Source of the DNA: Kiritimatiellales bacterium
GTDB taxonomy: Bacteria; Verrucomicrobiota; Kiritimatiellia; Kiritimatiellales; Pontiellaceae
Reading direction: 5' to 3'
Assembly: GCA_021734595.1 (NCBI GenBank)
Contig: JAIPIO010000036.1
Coordinates: 1-17,232 of the forward strand
DNA: 17,232 nucleotides
The notes under the pieces are model-generated. The model saw only the letters and a program-made list of their open reading frames with translations. It had not been told where the DNA came from and did no database searches. Each line of letters starts with the position of its first letter. The stretch's first letter is position 1. Shown one piece after another: positions 8,203 to 15,996 of the stretch. Made by a program: the position numbers and the translations under genes.

Positions 8203-8589
8203 GCTGTTATTCTCCTTTATTGTGTTGGGCGGAGCGAACCACCGTCTTCTCTGTACCTATTTGTGTTCTATACATAGAGCTTTTAATCGAAAACCACCAT
8301 ATTTTTCGGCAAATTTTTGAGAAAGGCATCGCCTCCCCCATATGGCGAGTGGGAAAATCCGCTGGGCAAAGACCCTGTTTACAAAGGCGGAAAGCACTTC
8401 TTCAGCCTTTGGCACCTCGGTTTCCAGGCCTTGGAAAGTTTTTTCCAAGGCCTGGAAAATATGCCCCCGCGCGGGATTCCGGCGGCGGGAAAAGATTGAC
8501 TCGGGATTGCCGACCGGTTACTGATTGTTGGTTGTATATCGTCAAATTGCGATGCCGTGGGCAGGGGAAGGCTTCAAGGTTATCACTTG
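8203..8589. other. Divergent intergenic region with a nested palindrome
   Basis: This 387-bp gap lies between the minus-strand SHD1 gene and the plus-strand TPR operon, so it should hold the promoters of both. It contains a perfect 17-bp hairpin (8421-8458). On the minus strand TATAGA at 8267-8272 could be a -10 for the SHD1 gene, but it lacks a good -35. On the plus strand TTGACT at 8496-8501 resembles a -35, but no convincing -10 follows at 16-18 bp. TATATC at 8535-8540 is another -10 candidate. The short open frames here (for example 8257-8448 minus and 8317-8499 plus) are largely created by the palindrome and lack credible start signals. Confidence 0.5.
8421..8458. repeat. Perfect 17-bp inverted repeat whose arms are themselves near-palindromes
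   Basis: TTTCCAGGCCTTGGAAA (8421-8437), loop GTTT (8438-8441) and TTTCCAAGGCCTGGAAA (8442-8458) form a perfect 17-bp stem with a 4-nt loop. Each arm is one base short of the palindrome TTTCCAAGGCCTTGGAAA. It sits between divergent genes and is therefore not a terminator for either. It may be a paired operator, or one copy of a dispersed REP-type element. Confidence 0.75.
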
Positions 8590-11500
8590 GTGTTAACGGA
8601 AAAATTTTGGATTCATGCAGTCGCCCGCACGGCGTTTATTATCGGTGCCCTGATGGGTTTCAACCCGGTCTGCCTAGCCGTATCGGATGATGAACCCACT
8701 CCTGCAGTGTTGCTGAACGAGGCTATCCAGTCCATGGAAGCCGGGCAGTTCGAGGATGCCGCCGCGACGATGTACATCTATCTCGATATGGTGGGGGAAT
8801 CGCAGGCTCTGCGCGTGATTGCCATTGCTCAGGACATCCGTTTCAAGCTGGCCAGCATTCTCATTCAGACCGGACGGTTCGACGAAGCGGCCGCGGTGCT
8901 GCAGGAGTATATCGACCAGCCGCTGGCCGAGCATCCCCGCCAGGCCATGAAGCTGCTCTCCACCTGTCTGTTCGAGGGCGAGGACTACGCGGGGTGCGTG
9001 ACCTCCGTTACCAATGCGTTCTACTACAACGACCACCCGGTCGTCATTGCGCAGAAGGTGACCAAAGGCGACGATGACGACAAGGAAGAGGACGGCTCCA
9101 AATTCGAGAACGAAGAGCCCGAGCCGGAATACACGCAGGATGAGCTCATTCTGCTGCACCTGACGCTGGGCGAGTCCTATTTTGCGCTCAGCAAATGGAC
9201 GGAGTGTATCGAGCCCTTTACCTTCGTGATCGAGCACACGCCCAGCGAACAGCGCAAGGGATACGCCATCATGCAGGTGATCAACGCGCTGATCCAGATT
9301 CCAGACTTTGGAAGGATCACCGAATGGATCCCGCAGCTCTACCGCACCACCGCCCGCTTCGATATCCGCGTGAACCTCGCCCTGATGAACGCTGCCGCCG
9401 CACTCTACGATGCGGGGGAATACGACAGCGCCCTGCCACTCTACCGCATGATCCTGCCACGTGACGAACTGATTGCCTACCAGAACGGTCGGCTGAGACA
9501 GTTGCGCATCGATGCGGGGTTGCCGCCGGTGGAGGGCATGAAAATGTCCGAAGGCGAAATACTGCTCTTCGGGGAGGCCGACGAGCGCGAGGCGACCGAG
9601 GAGGAGAAGGCCGGCGACACCGGTCTGCTGGTCGACAAGCCCAAGGAGCTGGTCGAACTCGAAAACCTGATTATTGCGCTGAAGAACCTTCCGCCGTACG
9701 AAACCGACATCGACTACCGTATGGCGCAGCTCTACCGGGCGGTCAAACGCTACTGGGAGGCGCTGAAGTTTTTCGACATCGTCTACGCCGTGGACCCTTC
9801 CAGTGAAATTGGCGAGCGCGCCATCTATGAGCTTGTCGGCATCCTGCTCGATCATGTCGACGAGTTGGTCGAGGCGGAACAGCGCGGATGCGACTATATG
9901 AGCCACTATAAGGAGGGGATCACACCGCGCCAGATTGCCTACATGCTTACCGGCTACTACCAGCAGCACGAAACCATGCCGCCGATCAAAACACTCTTGC
10001 CTTATATCGACGGTTTTGTCCGCACCAACGATGCAACCATCGCCAAATACGATACCGAGCTCTACTACATGCAGGCGGTCGCCGACCTGATCCTGCTCAA
10101 CTACGAGGCGGCCGAGAAGGGCTTTAAGCGCGTACTTGATGAGTTCCCCGGATCGCACCAGGAAGGCAACGCACTCTACTGGTACGGCATGTCGAAGCTC
10201 TTTCTTCAAAAGTACGCCGCGGCGCTCCCGGACTTTGAACAGTATATCCGTAGGTTTGCTTCCGGGAGTTGGGTTGATGAGGCCGGTTTCCAGGGCGGCA
10301 TCTGTCTGTTCGGCTTGGAGAAATACGACGAGGCGTTCGAGCGCTTCAGCCATGTGATCAATACCTATCCCGATTCCTCCATCTTCCCGGAGGCCTGCAG
10401 TATGCGCGGCGACATTTACGGTTCGAAGGGGCTGCTAGACGAAGCCATTGCCGACTATGAAACGGCCATTGCAAATGCCGTCAAACCTAGTCAGGCCACC
10501 TATGCCGTCTTCCAGATGGCGGCAGTCTACGAAGCCGAAGACCGGTACGGCGAGATTATCCGGTGCGTCGAGTCCTATTTGGAAACATGGGAGGCCGAAG
10601 CCGATATTGCCAAGGCGTTGTTCTGGATCGGCAAGACCAAAATCCAGCAGGAGCTCATCGACGAGGCGGTGGCCACCTATCTCGGCGCCATCGTGAAATA
10701 CGGCACGGATGTGCGGCAGGACGGTGTCGACATGATGATTGCCGAGCTTGTGAAGATTTCGGTGGTTTGGCTCGATACCGCGGCGCAGACCAAATTGCGC
10801 GATGACCTGCAGGCCGCGCTGGAAGCTTCCGACGACCTCACCCTGACACTGCGCCTGCGCGTTGCCCAAGCCAAGCTCGACAAGACCGAGATCGAACTCG
10901 GCAAAAAACTGTTGAACGAACTGCCGGATCTTGAACACGCTTCGCCTCCGGTGCTGGCCGTCTTGTGCGACGCCTCGTTTGAGATGAAGGACTATACGCG
11001 GGCCGAGGAGTTGCTGCGCATCTTCATCATTAAGTTCGAGGATTCCGACTATATGCGCGCGGCCTACAAGTTGCGCGGGTTCGGGCAGTATGCCGAAAAG
11101 GACTACGAAGGCGTGCTGCAGACCATTGAGGAGGCGCAGGAGCTCTACGGCACCGACCACGACGTGGCTTGGGCGCAGCTGATGAAGGCGCAGGTGCTGC
11201 TCGATCTGGGCAGGATCGACGAAGCCCGCGCAGCCAACATGAGCATCCTCAGTGTGCCGGCGTGGCGCGGTGCGCCGGTGGCGCAGGCCACCTACCAGCT
11301 CGGGCTGGTTGAGGAAAAGAACGGGGACCCACGCAAAGCCTTTGGCTTCTACCAACGCGCGTACTTCCAATACAAGGGGCATGCCGGCGGATACTGGGCG
11401 GCCGAGGCCTACCTTGCCAGTGCGCGCTGCCTGAAGAAAATGGGGTTGGAAAACGACCGGCGCAATACCTATCGTGCCATGCTGTTTGATCCCTATGTCA

Positions 11501-11631
11501 ACACCCTGCCGCAGACCGCCGAAGCGCGTGAGGCGCTGGGTGCGGTCGAGGTAGCTGAAATAGAGGCCCTGATGGACGCGGGAGCGAAAACCAATATCAC
11601 CATTGTGGTTGAGACCGGGGAGGGCGAATAA
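8590..11631 (+). CDS. Giant exported TPR-repeat protein, first gene of the ExbB/ExbD operon
   Basis: The protein is about 1013 aa. The frame is open from 8557, but a GTG at 8590 (or the adjacent TTG at 8587, 7 nt after AAGG at 8576-8579) gives a proper signal peptide: FWIHAVARTAFIIGALMGFNPVCLA, then VSDDEP. The mature protein is almost wholly helical with TPR/HEAT-like pairs. Clear examples are residues about 50-110 (AIQSMEAGQFEDAAATMYIY; GRFDEAAAVLQEYID) and about 520-620 (LFLQKYAAALPDFEQYI; LEKYDEAFERFSHVI; LLDEAIADYETAI). A strongly acidic insert (GDDDDKEEDG) lies at about 159-182. Its stop overlaps the next ATG by one base, so translation is coupled. It is likely a periplasmic scaffold working with the downstream proton-driven motor, by analogy with the TPR protein CpoB near Tol-Pal. 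That role is an inference. Confidence 0.88.
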   Translation: MLTEKFWIHAVARTAFIIGALMGFNPVCLAVSDDEPTPAVLLNEAIQSMEAGQFEDAAATMYIYLDMVGESQALRVIAIAQDIRFKLASILIQTGRFDEAAAVLQEYIDQPLAEHPRQAMKLLSTCLFEGEDYAGCVTSVTNAFYYNDHPVVIAQKVTKGDDDDKEEDGSKFENEEPEPEYTQDELILLHLTLGESYFALSKWTECIEPFTFVIEHTPSEQRKGYAIMQVINALIQIPDFGRITEWIPQLYRTTARFDIRVNLALMNAAAALYDAGEYDSALPLYRMILPRDELIAYQNGRLRQLRIDAGLPPVEGMKMSEGEILLFGEADEREATEEEKAGDTGLLVDKPKELVELENLIIALKNLPPYETDIDYRMAQLYRAVKRYWEALKFFDIVYAVDPSSEIGERAIYELVGILLDHVDELVEAEQRGCDYMSHYKEGITPRQIAYMLTGYYQQHETMPPIKTLLPYIDGFVRTNDATIAKYDTELYYMQAVADLILLNYEAAEKGFKRVLDEFPGSHQEGNALYWYGMSKLFLQKYAAALPDFEQYIRRFASGSWVDEAGFQGGICLFGLEKYDEAFERFSHVINTYPDSSIFPEACSMRGDIYGSKGLLDEAIADYETAIANAVKPSQATYAVFQMAAVYEAEDRYGEIIRCVESYLETWEAEADIAKALFWIGKTKIQQELIDEAVATYLGAIVKYGTDVRQDGVDMMIAELVKISVVWLDTAAQTKLRDDLQAALEASDDLTLTLRLRVAQAKLDKTEIELGKKLLNELPDLEHASPPVLAVLCDASFEMKDYTRAEELLRIFIIKFEDSDYMRAAYKLRGFGQYAEKDYEGVLQTIEEAQELYGTDHDVAWAQLMKAQVLLDLGRIDEARAANMSILSVPAWRGAPVAQATYQLGLVEEKNGDPRKAFGFYQRAYFQYKGHAGGYWAAEAYLASARCLKKMGLENDRRNTYRAMLFDPYVNTLPQTAEAREALGAVEVAEIEALMDAGAKTNITIVVETGEGE

Positions 11632-12452
11632 TGAATCGGTTGATGGGCAGTCTGTTTTTGCTCTTTGCGATAGGTGTAATGGCTCAGGACGAGGTCGCCC
11701 AGACCGGCGTGCCCGCGCGGCTCGAAGTCATCAATGGCAAAGTGGTAAAGGCCCTGCTTCAACAGCAGAATGGCAGCAATATCACGTTTCAGATATTCAA
11801 ATCCGATCAAGATATCACGGTCGATCAATCCAAGATCAAAAGCCTCACATTCTACCCAAAATATGACGCGGAAGCCGTCGTTACAAATTTTAATGCGGGC
11901 GATTATGCCGCCGTGCTTGCCAAGCTTGGCCCGGTGATGGAACCCTATCGGGACTACATGGCGGTGAGCAACAATATGCAGTCCGCGCTCTGCATGCTGG
12001 TGGATGCGTACCGCGAGAGCGGCGATTTTTCCAATGTTTGGAACGTCGCGGAGACCTTGATTTCCACCGGCAATCCGGGACTGGTGCTGCAGGGGCAGGT
12101 TAACCTTGCGCTCGCGGCTCTTGCCGACGGCGATTTCCAAACATCGGAAAAAATCCACGGCGAAGTGGAATCGGAAGCGGCAGGCCTCTATCTGCAAGCC
12201 TGCATGCAGCGCGCGCAAGGCGAGCCGAAAAAGGCCATCAAGACCATCACACGCGTCATCGCCGAGCATGGCAACGATGTCGAGTGGCTCGCGCCCAGCG
12301 AATGGCTTGGTGCGCAACTCTATCTCGATATGGCCATGACGAATTCCGCAGCCAACACCGCGCGGCAGGTCATGAACATCTATGCCGGAACGCATATCTC
12401 CGGCGACGCGGCAAAGCTCTACAACCAACTTCAACCCACGGATCACGACTAA
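11631..12452 (+). CDS. Exported helical/TPR-like protein with small N-terminal beta domain
   Basis: A 273-aa protein whose ATG overlaps the preceding TAA by one base and follows GGGGAGGG, suggesting translational coupling. The signal peptide is MNRLMGSLFLLFAIGVMA, with cleavage before QDEVAQ. Residues about 28-75 form a short beta-type domain (LEVINGKVVKALLQQQNG, then TFQIFK, then IKSLTFYP) that recalls Sm/SHD1-like barrels. From about 80 on it is helical with repeat-like units (FNAGDYAAVLAKL; MLVDAYRESGDFSNVWNVAE; LALAALADGDFQTSEKIHG; QRAQGEPKKAIKTI) in the style of TPRs. I do not recognise a named family. Its place between the giant TPR protein and ExbB suggests it is a periplasmic partner of the same complex. 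Confidence 0.85.
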   Translation: MNRLMGSLFLLFAIGVMAQDEVAQTGVPARLEVINGKVVKALLQQQNGSNITFQIFKSDQDITVDQSKIKSLTFYPKYDAEAVVTNFNAGDYAAVLAKLGPVMEPYRDYMAVSNNMQSALCMLVDAYRESGDFSNVWNVAETLISTGNPGLVLQGQVNLALAALADGDFQTSEKIHGEVESEAAGLYLQACMQRAQGEPKKAIKTITRVIAEHGNDVEWLAPSEWLGAQLYLDMAMTNSAANTARQVMNIYAGTHISGDAAKLYNQLQPTDHD

Positions 12453-12453
12453 C

Positions 12454-12460
12454 GGAGGAG
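12454..12460 (+). promoter_or_regulatory. Strong ribosome binding site for the ExbB-like gene
   Basis: GGAGGAG lies 7 nt before the ATG at 12468 and just after the previous stop codon. It is the best Shine-Dalgarno sequence on this strand, consistent with high translation of the channel subunit, which is usually needed in excess over ExbD. Confidence 0.7.
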
Positions 12461-12467
12461 ACCAGAC

Positions 12468-13235
12468 ATGAAAAAGACCATCTTCACAATAGCGGCCCTG
12501 CTTATGGCGGGCGGGGCGTTTGCACAGGGGGAAACCGCGGCGGAGGCCGTTCAGCAGGTCAAACTGCTGGAGCTGATCAAAACCGGCGGATGGGCCATGT
12601 GGCCGCTGGGCGGGTTCTCGTTTTTCATGGTCGTGCTCATCGTCCAGAACTTTATCTCGCTGCGGCCGAAAACCCTGCTGCACACCGAGATGATGCCCGA
12701 ACTTATCAAGATGATGCTCGGCAAGAAGTGCAAGACCGCGCTCATCTACTGCCGCAAGAACCCCTCCATGTTCGCCAACACCTTTGGGGCCGGGCTTGAA
12801 CGCTGCCTCGATGGCGAAGTGGGGATCGACTTCAACAAGGTCAAGGAATCGGTCGAGGAGGCTTCCGTCGAGCAGATGTCAAAACTAATGAAGCCGATCG
12901 ACTACCTATCGATTATCGGCGCGAGCGCGCCGATGCTCGGATTGCTCGGCACGGTGTCGGGCATGATCAAGGCTTTCAACACCATGGGAACGACGGGCAT
13001 GGGCAAGCCGGAGCTGCTGGCGGCGAACATCGGGGAGGCGCTCATTACGACGGCAACGGGCCTGGTGATCGCCATCCCGGCCATGTTCTTCTTCTTCTTT
13101 TTTAAGAAAGGCTTCCAGAAGACGCTCGCGACACTCGGTCGCAACATCGGGTTCCTGTTCGATGCGCTGCAGACCGGCAAGGAGCCGATCAGCTTCATGG
13201 ATCTCGAAACCCTCGAAAAAATGGACGGGGAATAG
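12468..13235 (+). CDS. exbB: ExbB/TolQ/MotA-family proton channel protein with N-terminal signal sequence
   Basis: A 255-aa inner-membrane protein. It begins with a signal-peptide-like segment (MKKTIFTIAALLMAGGAFA, then QGET), an extension found in some ExbB proteins. The first core membrane helix is about 42-65 (WPLGGFSFFMVVLIVQNFISL). A cytoplasmic segment with the typical VEQMSKLMKPIDYLSIIGASAP follows. Then comes the hallmark GLLGTVSGMIKAF (about 158-170, with Thr162) and a last helix, ALITTATGLVIAIPAMFFFF (about 191-210), with Thr194, Thr195 and Thr197 facing the expected proton path. ExbB/TolQ pentamers surround an ExbD/TolR dimer and convert proton flow into movement. The ExbD gene starts 31 bp downstream. 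Confidence 0.96.
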   Translation: MKKTIFTIAALLMAGGAFAQGETAAEAVQQVKLLELIKTGGWAMWPLGGFSFFMVVLIVQNFISLRPKTLLHTEMMPELIKMMLGKKCKTALIYCRKNPSMFANTFGAGLERCLDGEVGIDFNKVKESVEEASVEQMSKLMKPIDYLSIIGASAPMLGLLGTVSGMIKAFNTMGTTGMGKPELLAANIGEALITTATGLVIAIPAMFFFFFFKKGFQKTLATLGRNIGFLFDALQTGKEPISFMDLETLEKMDGE

Positions 13236-13266
13236 TTTTCAAACCTTTGGCGCCCCGGGGAAACCC

Positions 13267-13674
13267 ATGAAACTCGAACTCAAACACAACGACGACGATC
13301 TCGAAGTCAATATGTCCCCGATGATTGACATGGTCTTTCTGCTGCTGATTTTTTTCATCGTGGCTTCGCAGGTGATCGACGACAAGCCCAAGGTCGACAT
13401 TCCGTATGCTGCCTACGCCACAGTGCCCGAGGACACAACAGGTCGCGTGATGATCACGGTGACCCGGGACGAAAAATACTTCATCGGGTCGCACGAACTC
13501 AAGGGCATCGAGGAACTCAAGGAGCGTCTCGCGCTTGAAATCAAGGCCGACGCGAACCTGCGCATTCTTATCCGCTCCGCCGGCGACGTGAAATATAAAA
13601 CCAACGAAAAGATCATGGTCGCCTGCGCAGAAGTGGGCGCGAACGACCTTATTTATTCCGCATACGAAGAGTAG
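13267..13674 (+). CDS. exbD: ExbD/TolR-family protein 1
   Basis: A 135-aa protein. The frame is open back into the ExbB gene, but the ATG at 13267 gives the standard ExbD N-terminus: a short cytoplasmic tail ending VNMSPMIDMVF, then the single transmembrane helix (about 18-36) with the essential Asp at position 21. The periplasmic domain follows, with the usual end motif in which DVKYKTNEKIMVACAEVGAN matches the canonical helix after RADGxxxYG in ExbD/TolR. The role is proton-coupled rotor or plug with ExbB. A second ExbD gene follows 9 bp later. Confidence 0.95.
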   Translation: MKLELKHNDDDLEVNMSPMIDMVFLLLIFFIVASQVIDDKPKVDIPYAAYATVPEDTTGRVMITVTRDEKYFIGSHELKGIEELKERLALEIKADANLRILIRSAGDVKYKTNEKIMVACAEVGANDLIYSAYEE

Positions 13675-13683
13675 GAGAGACGC

Positions 13684-14118
13684 GTGAACCTGTATAGGCA
13701 TGCAGAAGAGGTTAAACTGGAACTACAGATCGCGCCGCTGATCGACGTGGTGTTCCTGTTGCTGATCTATTTTATGGTCACCCCCGCGCTCATCAGGAAG
13801 GAGGGCGATATTTCCTTCATGCTGCCCGCCAATGTCGCCGCGGAAGACATGGTGGACATACCTGTCGAGGTGCTCATCGAGATCACCGCCGACGGCACCG
13901 TGCAGGTGGAGGGCATGCGTTTTTCGCGCGACGACCGGAACCTGGAAGATCTGGCCATGCAGATCCGCGGCCTGCGCGCAATCGCGGCCGCGCAGCGTTC
14001 GCCTTTTTTTGTGAATGTAATGCCCCACAAGGATGCGCTGCATCGCAGAATTATCGATGTAATGGACGCGTGCGCCGCCGCCGGCGTCAACAGCTTGACC
14101 TTCAGCAAATCGATGTAG
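13684..14118 (+). CDS. exbD: ExbD/TolR-family protein 2
   Basis: A 144-aa protein starting with GTG at 13684, preceded by GGAGA at about 5-nt spacing. The N-terminal tail leads into LQIAPLIDVVFLLLIYFMV, with the essential Asp again at residue 21, as in the first copy. The periplasmic part (about 45-144) has FMLPANVAAEDMVDIPVEVLIEI and a C-terminal HKDALHRRIIDVMDACAAAGVNSLTF, which aligns with the last helix and strand of ExbD. The two copies are clearly different in sequence, so a heterodimer in one channel is more likely than a recent duplication. The TonB-like gene starts 13 bp later. Confidence 0.95.
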   Translation: MNLYRHAEEVKLELQIAPLIDVVFLLLIYFMVTPALIRKEGDISFMLPANVAAEDMVDIPVEVLIEITADGTVQVEGMRFSRDDRNLEDLAMQIRGLRAIAAAQRSPFFVNVMPHKDALHRRIIDVMDACAAAGVNSLTFSKSM

Positions 14119-14131
14119 TTGGGATTTTGAA

Positions 14132-15967
14132 ATGAAGCGAAAGCTCAAAAGTAAACAGAAATTGATTAAGGGAACGCCCAGTGCAGTGGTGTTGAGTTTT
14201 TTTCTCCATGCCGTGCTGCTGTTGCTGGCCGGACTGCTGGGAGTCTTTACGATCACCCAGAAGGAAGAAAAGAAGTTCGTTCCGCCCAAGCCTGTCGAGC
14301 GTCCGAAAATGCGTTTGCGCAAGCCCAAGGTGAAGGTGAAGAAAACCGCCAAGCCCAAGCCGACGACGCGCATCGTCACCAAGGTCAATCGCGCAAGCAT
14401 GCCCGACATCCAGTTGCCGGAAATGTCCGGCATGCAGGACGGCATCGTTGGCGGCATAGGCGGTTTTGAACTGATGCCGGATATGGGCGAGGTGTCGCTC
14501 TTCGGCGGCGGGCAGACGATCGGCAACGATTTTGAGGGCACGCTCTACCACTTGCTCCACGACCGTCGCGGGGGGTTGGCGATCATGGACCGTTGGCAGT
14601 TCCAGGATATACTGCGCAAATATGCCCGGAGTGGCTTCAGCAAATCGAAGCTGGCCCGCTATTACCGTTCGCCGATGAAACTGTATACCACCCATTTCAT
14701 GATTCCGCCGATCGTTTCCCCCGTGGCGCCGGATGTGTTCGGGGCGCCTGAATTGGAGAGCTATTTTTTTTTCATAAACTACGAGGGGCAGCTGGTCTAC
14801 CCGGAAGACATCAAGTTCCGTTTCTGGGGCATGGGCGATGCCTATGTCAGCGTTTTTGTGGATGGGGAGCATGTTCTGTTGAACGGTTGGGACGGCCGTT
14901 TGGAATATCTGGACTACTGGCAGCCCTCGGATGCCGATTCCGATAAATATTTCCTGGGCAACCAGACAATGCACGTGGGCGACTGGATTGAATTGAAAGC
15001 CGGGGAACCCAAGGACATGGAAGTTTTTTTCGGAGAGTGGGTCGGTGGTCAGGTTGCCGTAATGTTGTTGGTTGAAGTCGAAGGCGAGGAATATCCCCAA
15101 ACCCGCCAGGGCGGCCCCCTGCTCCCGGCGTTTAAAACCTCGGAGTTTTCACGGGATCAACTCGAGGAAATCTACAAATATCTGCCGGCAGGGGAATGCA
15201 GTCTTACCAACGGCCCGGTCTTTCGCGACTATGTGGTGAAGGGCAAAACCAACCGGGTGAAAAAGGTGGAGACGGTCGTGGCCCCTGTCGTCGAGGAAAA
15301 GCCGCCGGAGTCGAAAACGCATATCTGGACCAGCGCCAAAGGAATACATCTCGAGGCGGAATTTGTCCATGTCATGGGCGACAAAGTGGTGCTGAAGCTG
15401 CCGCGGGGCAACCAAAAGAAGTTTCCCCTGGACCAATTCTCTGAAGAGGATCACACCTATATTGAACTTCAAAATCCTCCCAGGCTTGATGTGTCTGTTT
15501 CCAGGAAAACCGAGCAGCGTGTTTTCCCGGAGAGCCTGAGCGATCTGCCGAGTTCAACCTACAACAATTTCACGGCGGTAATAAAGCAGGGGTCCAGCCA
15601 GCCCTATAACCAGGACCTGGAGGCCGAGCTCTTTATTGTAGGAGAGGAAAAAGCCGGGGACCACTATATCTTCCTTGATTACCAGAAAACGTCCTTCCGC
15701 CTGACGGAAGGCAGCGCCAGTGTCTTTAAATTGCCCAGCCGGACCATTGAACTGGTCGAGTTCGCAATGAATGGGCAGTTGCGGGGGGAAATCTATACGG
15801 GCTACATGGTCATTATCACAGACAGCCGTGGCAAAGTCATTGCCCACAAGGAAACACGGGATAAGTGGTTTGACCATGTGGATAATTTGCGAAATATGCC
15901 CATCGGGAAAACGTTTGACGATGAATGCAACCGGTGCTGGCCGACGCGGCCGAAGCGGTGGTATTGA
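14132..15967 (+). CDS. TonB-like energy transducer with PA14-like and SHD1-like domains
   Basis: A 611-aa protein with GGGA 8 nt before its ATG. The domains in order are: a basic N-tail; one transmembrane helix (about 17-39) with Ser22-x3-His26, the TonB signature (Ser16/His20 in E. coli TonB); a Pro/Lys/Arg-rich linker (about 50-86) of TonB type; a Gly/Met-rich stretch (about 88-125); an unrecognised segment ending in RYYRSPMKLYTTHFMIPPI; a PA14-like beta domain (about 205-320, core IKFRFWGMGDAYVSVFVDGE); a second linker; an SHD1-like domain (about 396-446, ending FPLDQFSEEDHTYI); and a beta-type C-terminal domain ending DDECNRCWPTRP. No TonB C-terminal domain is seen. It probably couples to ExbB/ExbD and acts on an envelope or surface ligand. 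The substrate is unknown. Confidence 0.88.
   Translation: MKRKLKSKQKLIKGTPSAVVLSFFLHAVLLLLAGLLGVFTITQKEEKKFVPPKPVERPKMRLRKPKVKVKKTAKPKPTTRIVTKVNRASMPDIQLPEMSGMQDGIVGGIGGFELMPDMGEVSLFGGGQTIGNDFEGTLYHLLHDRRGGLAIMDRWQFQDILRKYARSGFSKSKLARYYRSPMKLYTTHFMIPPIVSPVAPDVFGAPELESYFFFINYEGQLVYPEDIKFRFWGMGDAYVSVFVDGEHVLLNGWDGRLEYLDYWQPSDADSDKYFLGNQTMHVGDWIELKAGEPKDMEVFFGEWVGGQVAVMLLVEVEGEEYPQTRQGGPLLPAFKTSEFSRDQLEEIYKYLPAGECSLTNGPVFRDYVVKGKTNRVKKVETVVAPVVEEKPPESKTHIWTSAKGIHLEAEFVHVMGDKVVLKLPRGNQKKFPLDQFSEEDHTYIELQNPPRLDVSVSRKTEQRVFPESLSDLPSSTYNNFTAVIKQGSSQPYNQDLEAELFIVGEEKAGDHYIFLDYQKTSFRLTEGSASVFKLPSRTIELVEFAMNGQLRGEIYTGYMVIITDSRGKVIAHKETRDKWFDHVDNLRNMPIGKTFDDECNRCWPTRPKRWY
14222..14446 (+). repeat. Near-identical segment shared by the two TonB-like genes (copy 1)
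   Basis: This segment encodes residues 31-105 of the first TonB-like protein (membrane helix end, linker and Met-rich stretch). It aligns without gaps to 16087-16311, where only residues 46 and 53 differ. Most of the base differences are silent third-position changes. Flanking regions of the two genes diverge quickly. Confidence 0.8.
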
Positions 15968-15996
15968 CCGCGTTTCCCCTCCCTGTAAGAATCGGT

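Noticed and set aside
8257..8499. Small open frames on both strands in the divergent intergenic region
   Set aside because: They are created by the nested palindrome (FQGLE-type peptides), lack Shine-Dalgarno sequences and show no domain.
8496..8524. TTGACT-17-TACTGA as promoter of the TPR operon
   Set aside because: The -35 is good but the -10 matches the consensus at only two positions. It is kept only as a remark in the intergenic entry.
8674..10353. 559-aa minus-strand open frame
   Set aside because: It is the complement of the TPR gene. The plus strand has clear helical repeats and operon context, and the antisense product has no recognisable feature.
11493..12683. 396-aa minus-strand open frame spanning two plus-strand genes
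   Set aside because: It crosses the junction of two well-supported plus-strand genes with overlapping stop/start and a strong ribosome binding site.
14102..15100. 332-aa minus-strand open frame
   Set aside because: It is antisense to the TonB-like gene, whose frame has the Ser-x3-His helix and is repeated in a paralogue. Similar antisense frames occur in the paralogue, as expected for a shadow.
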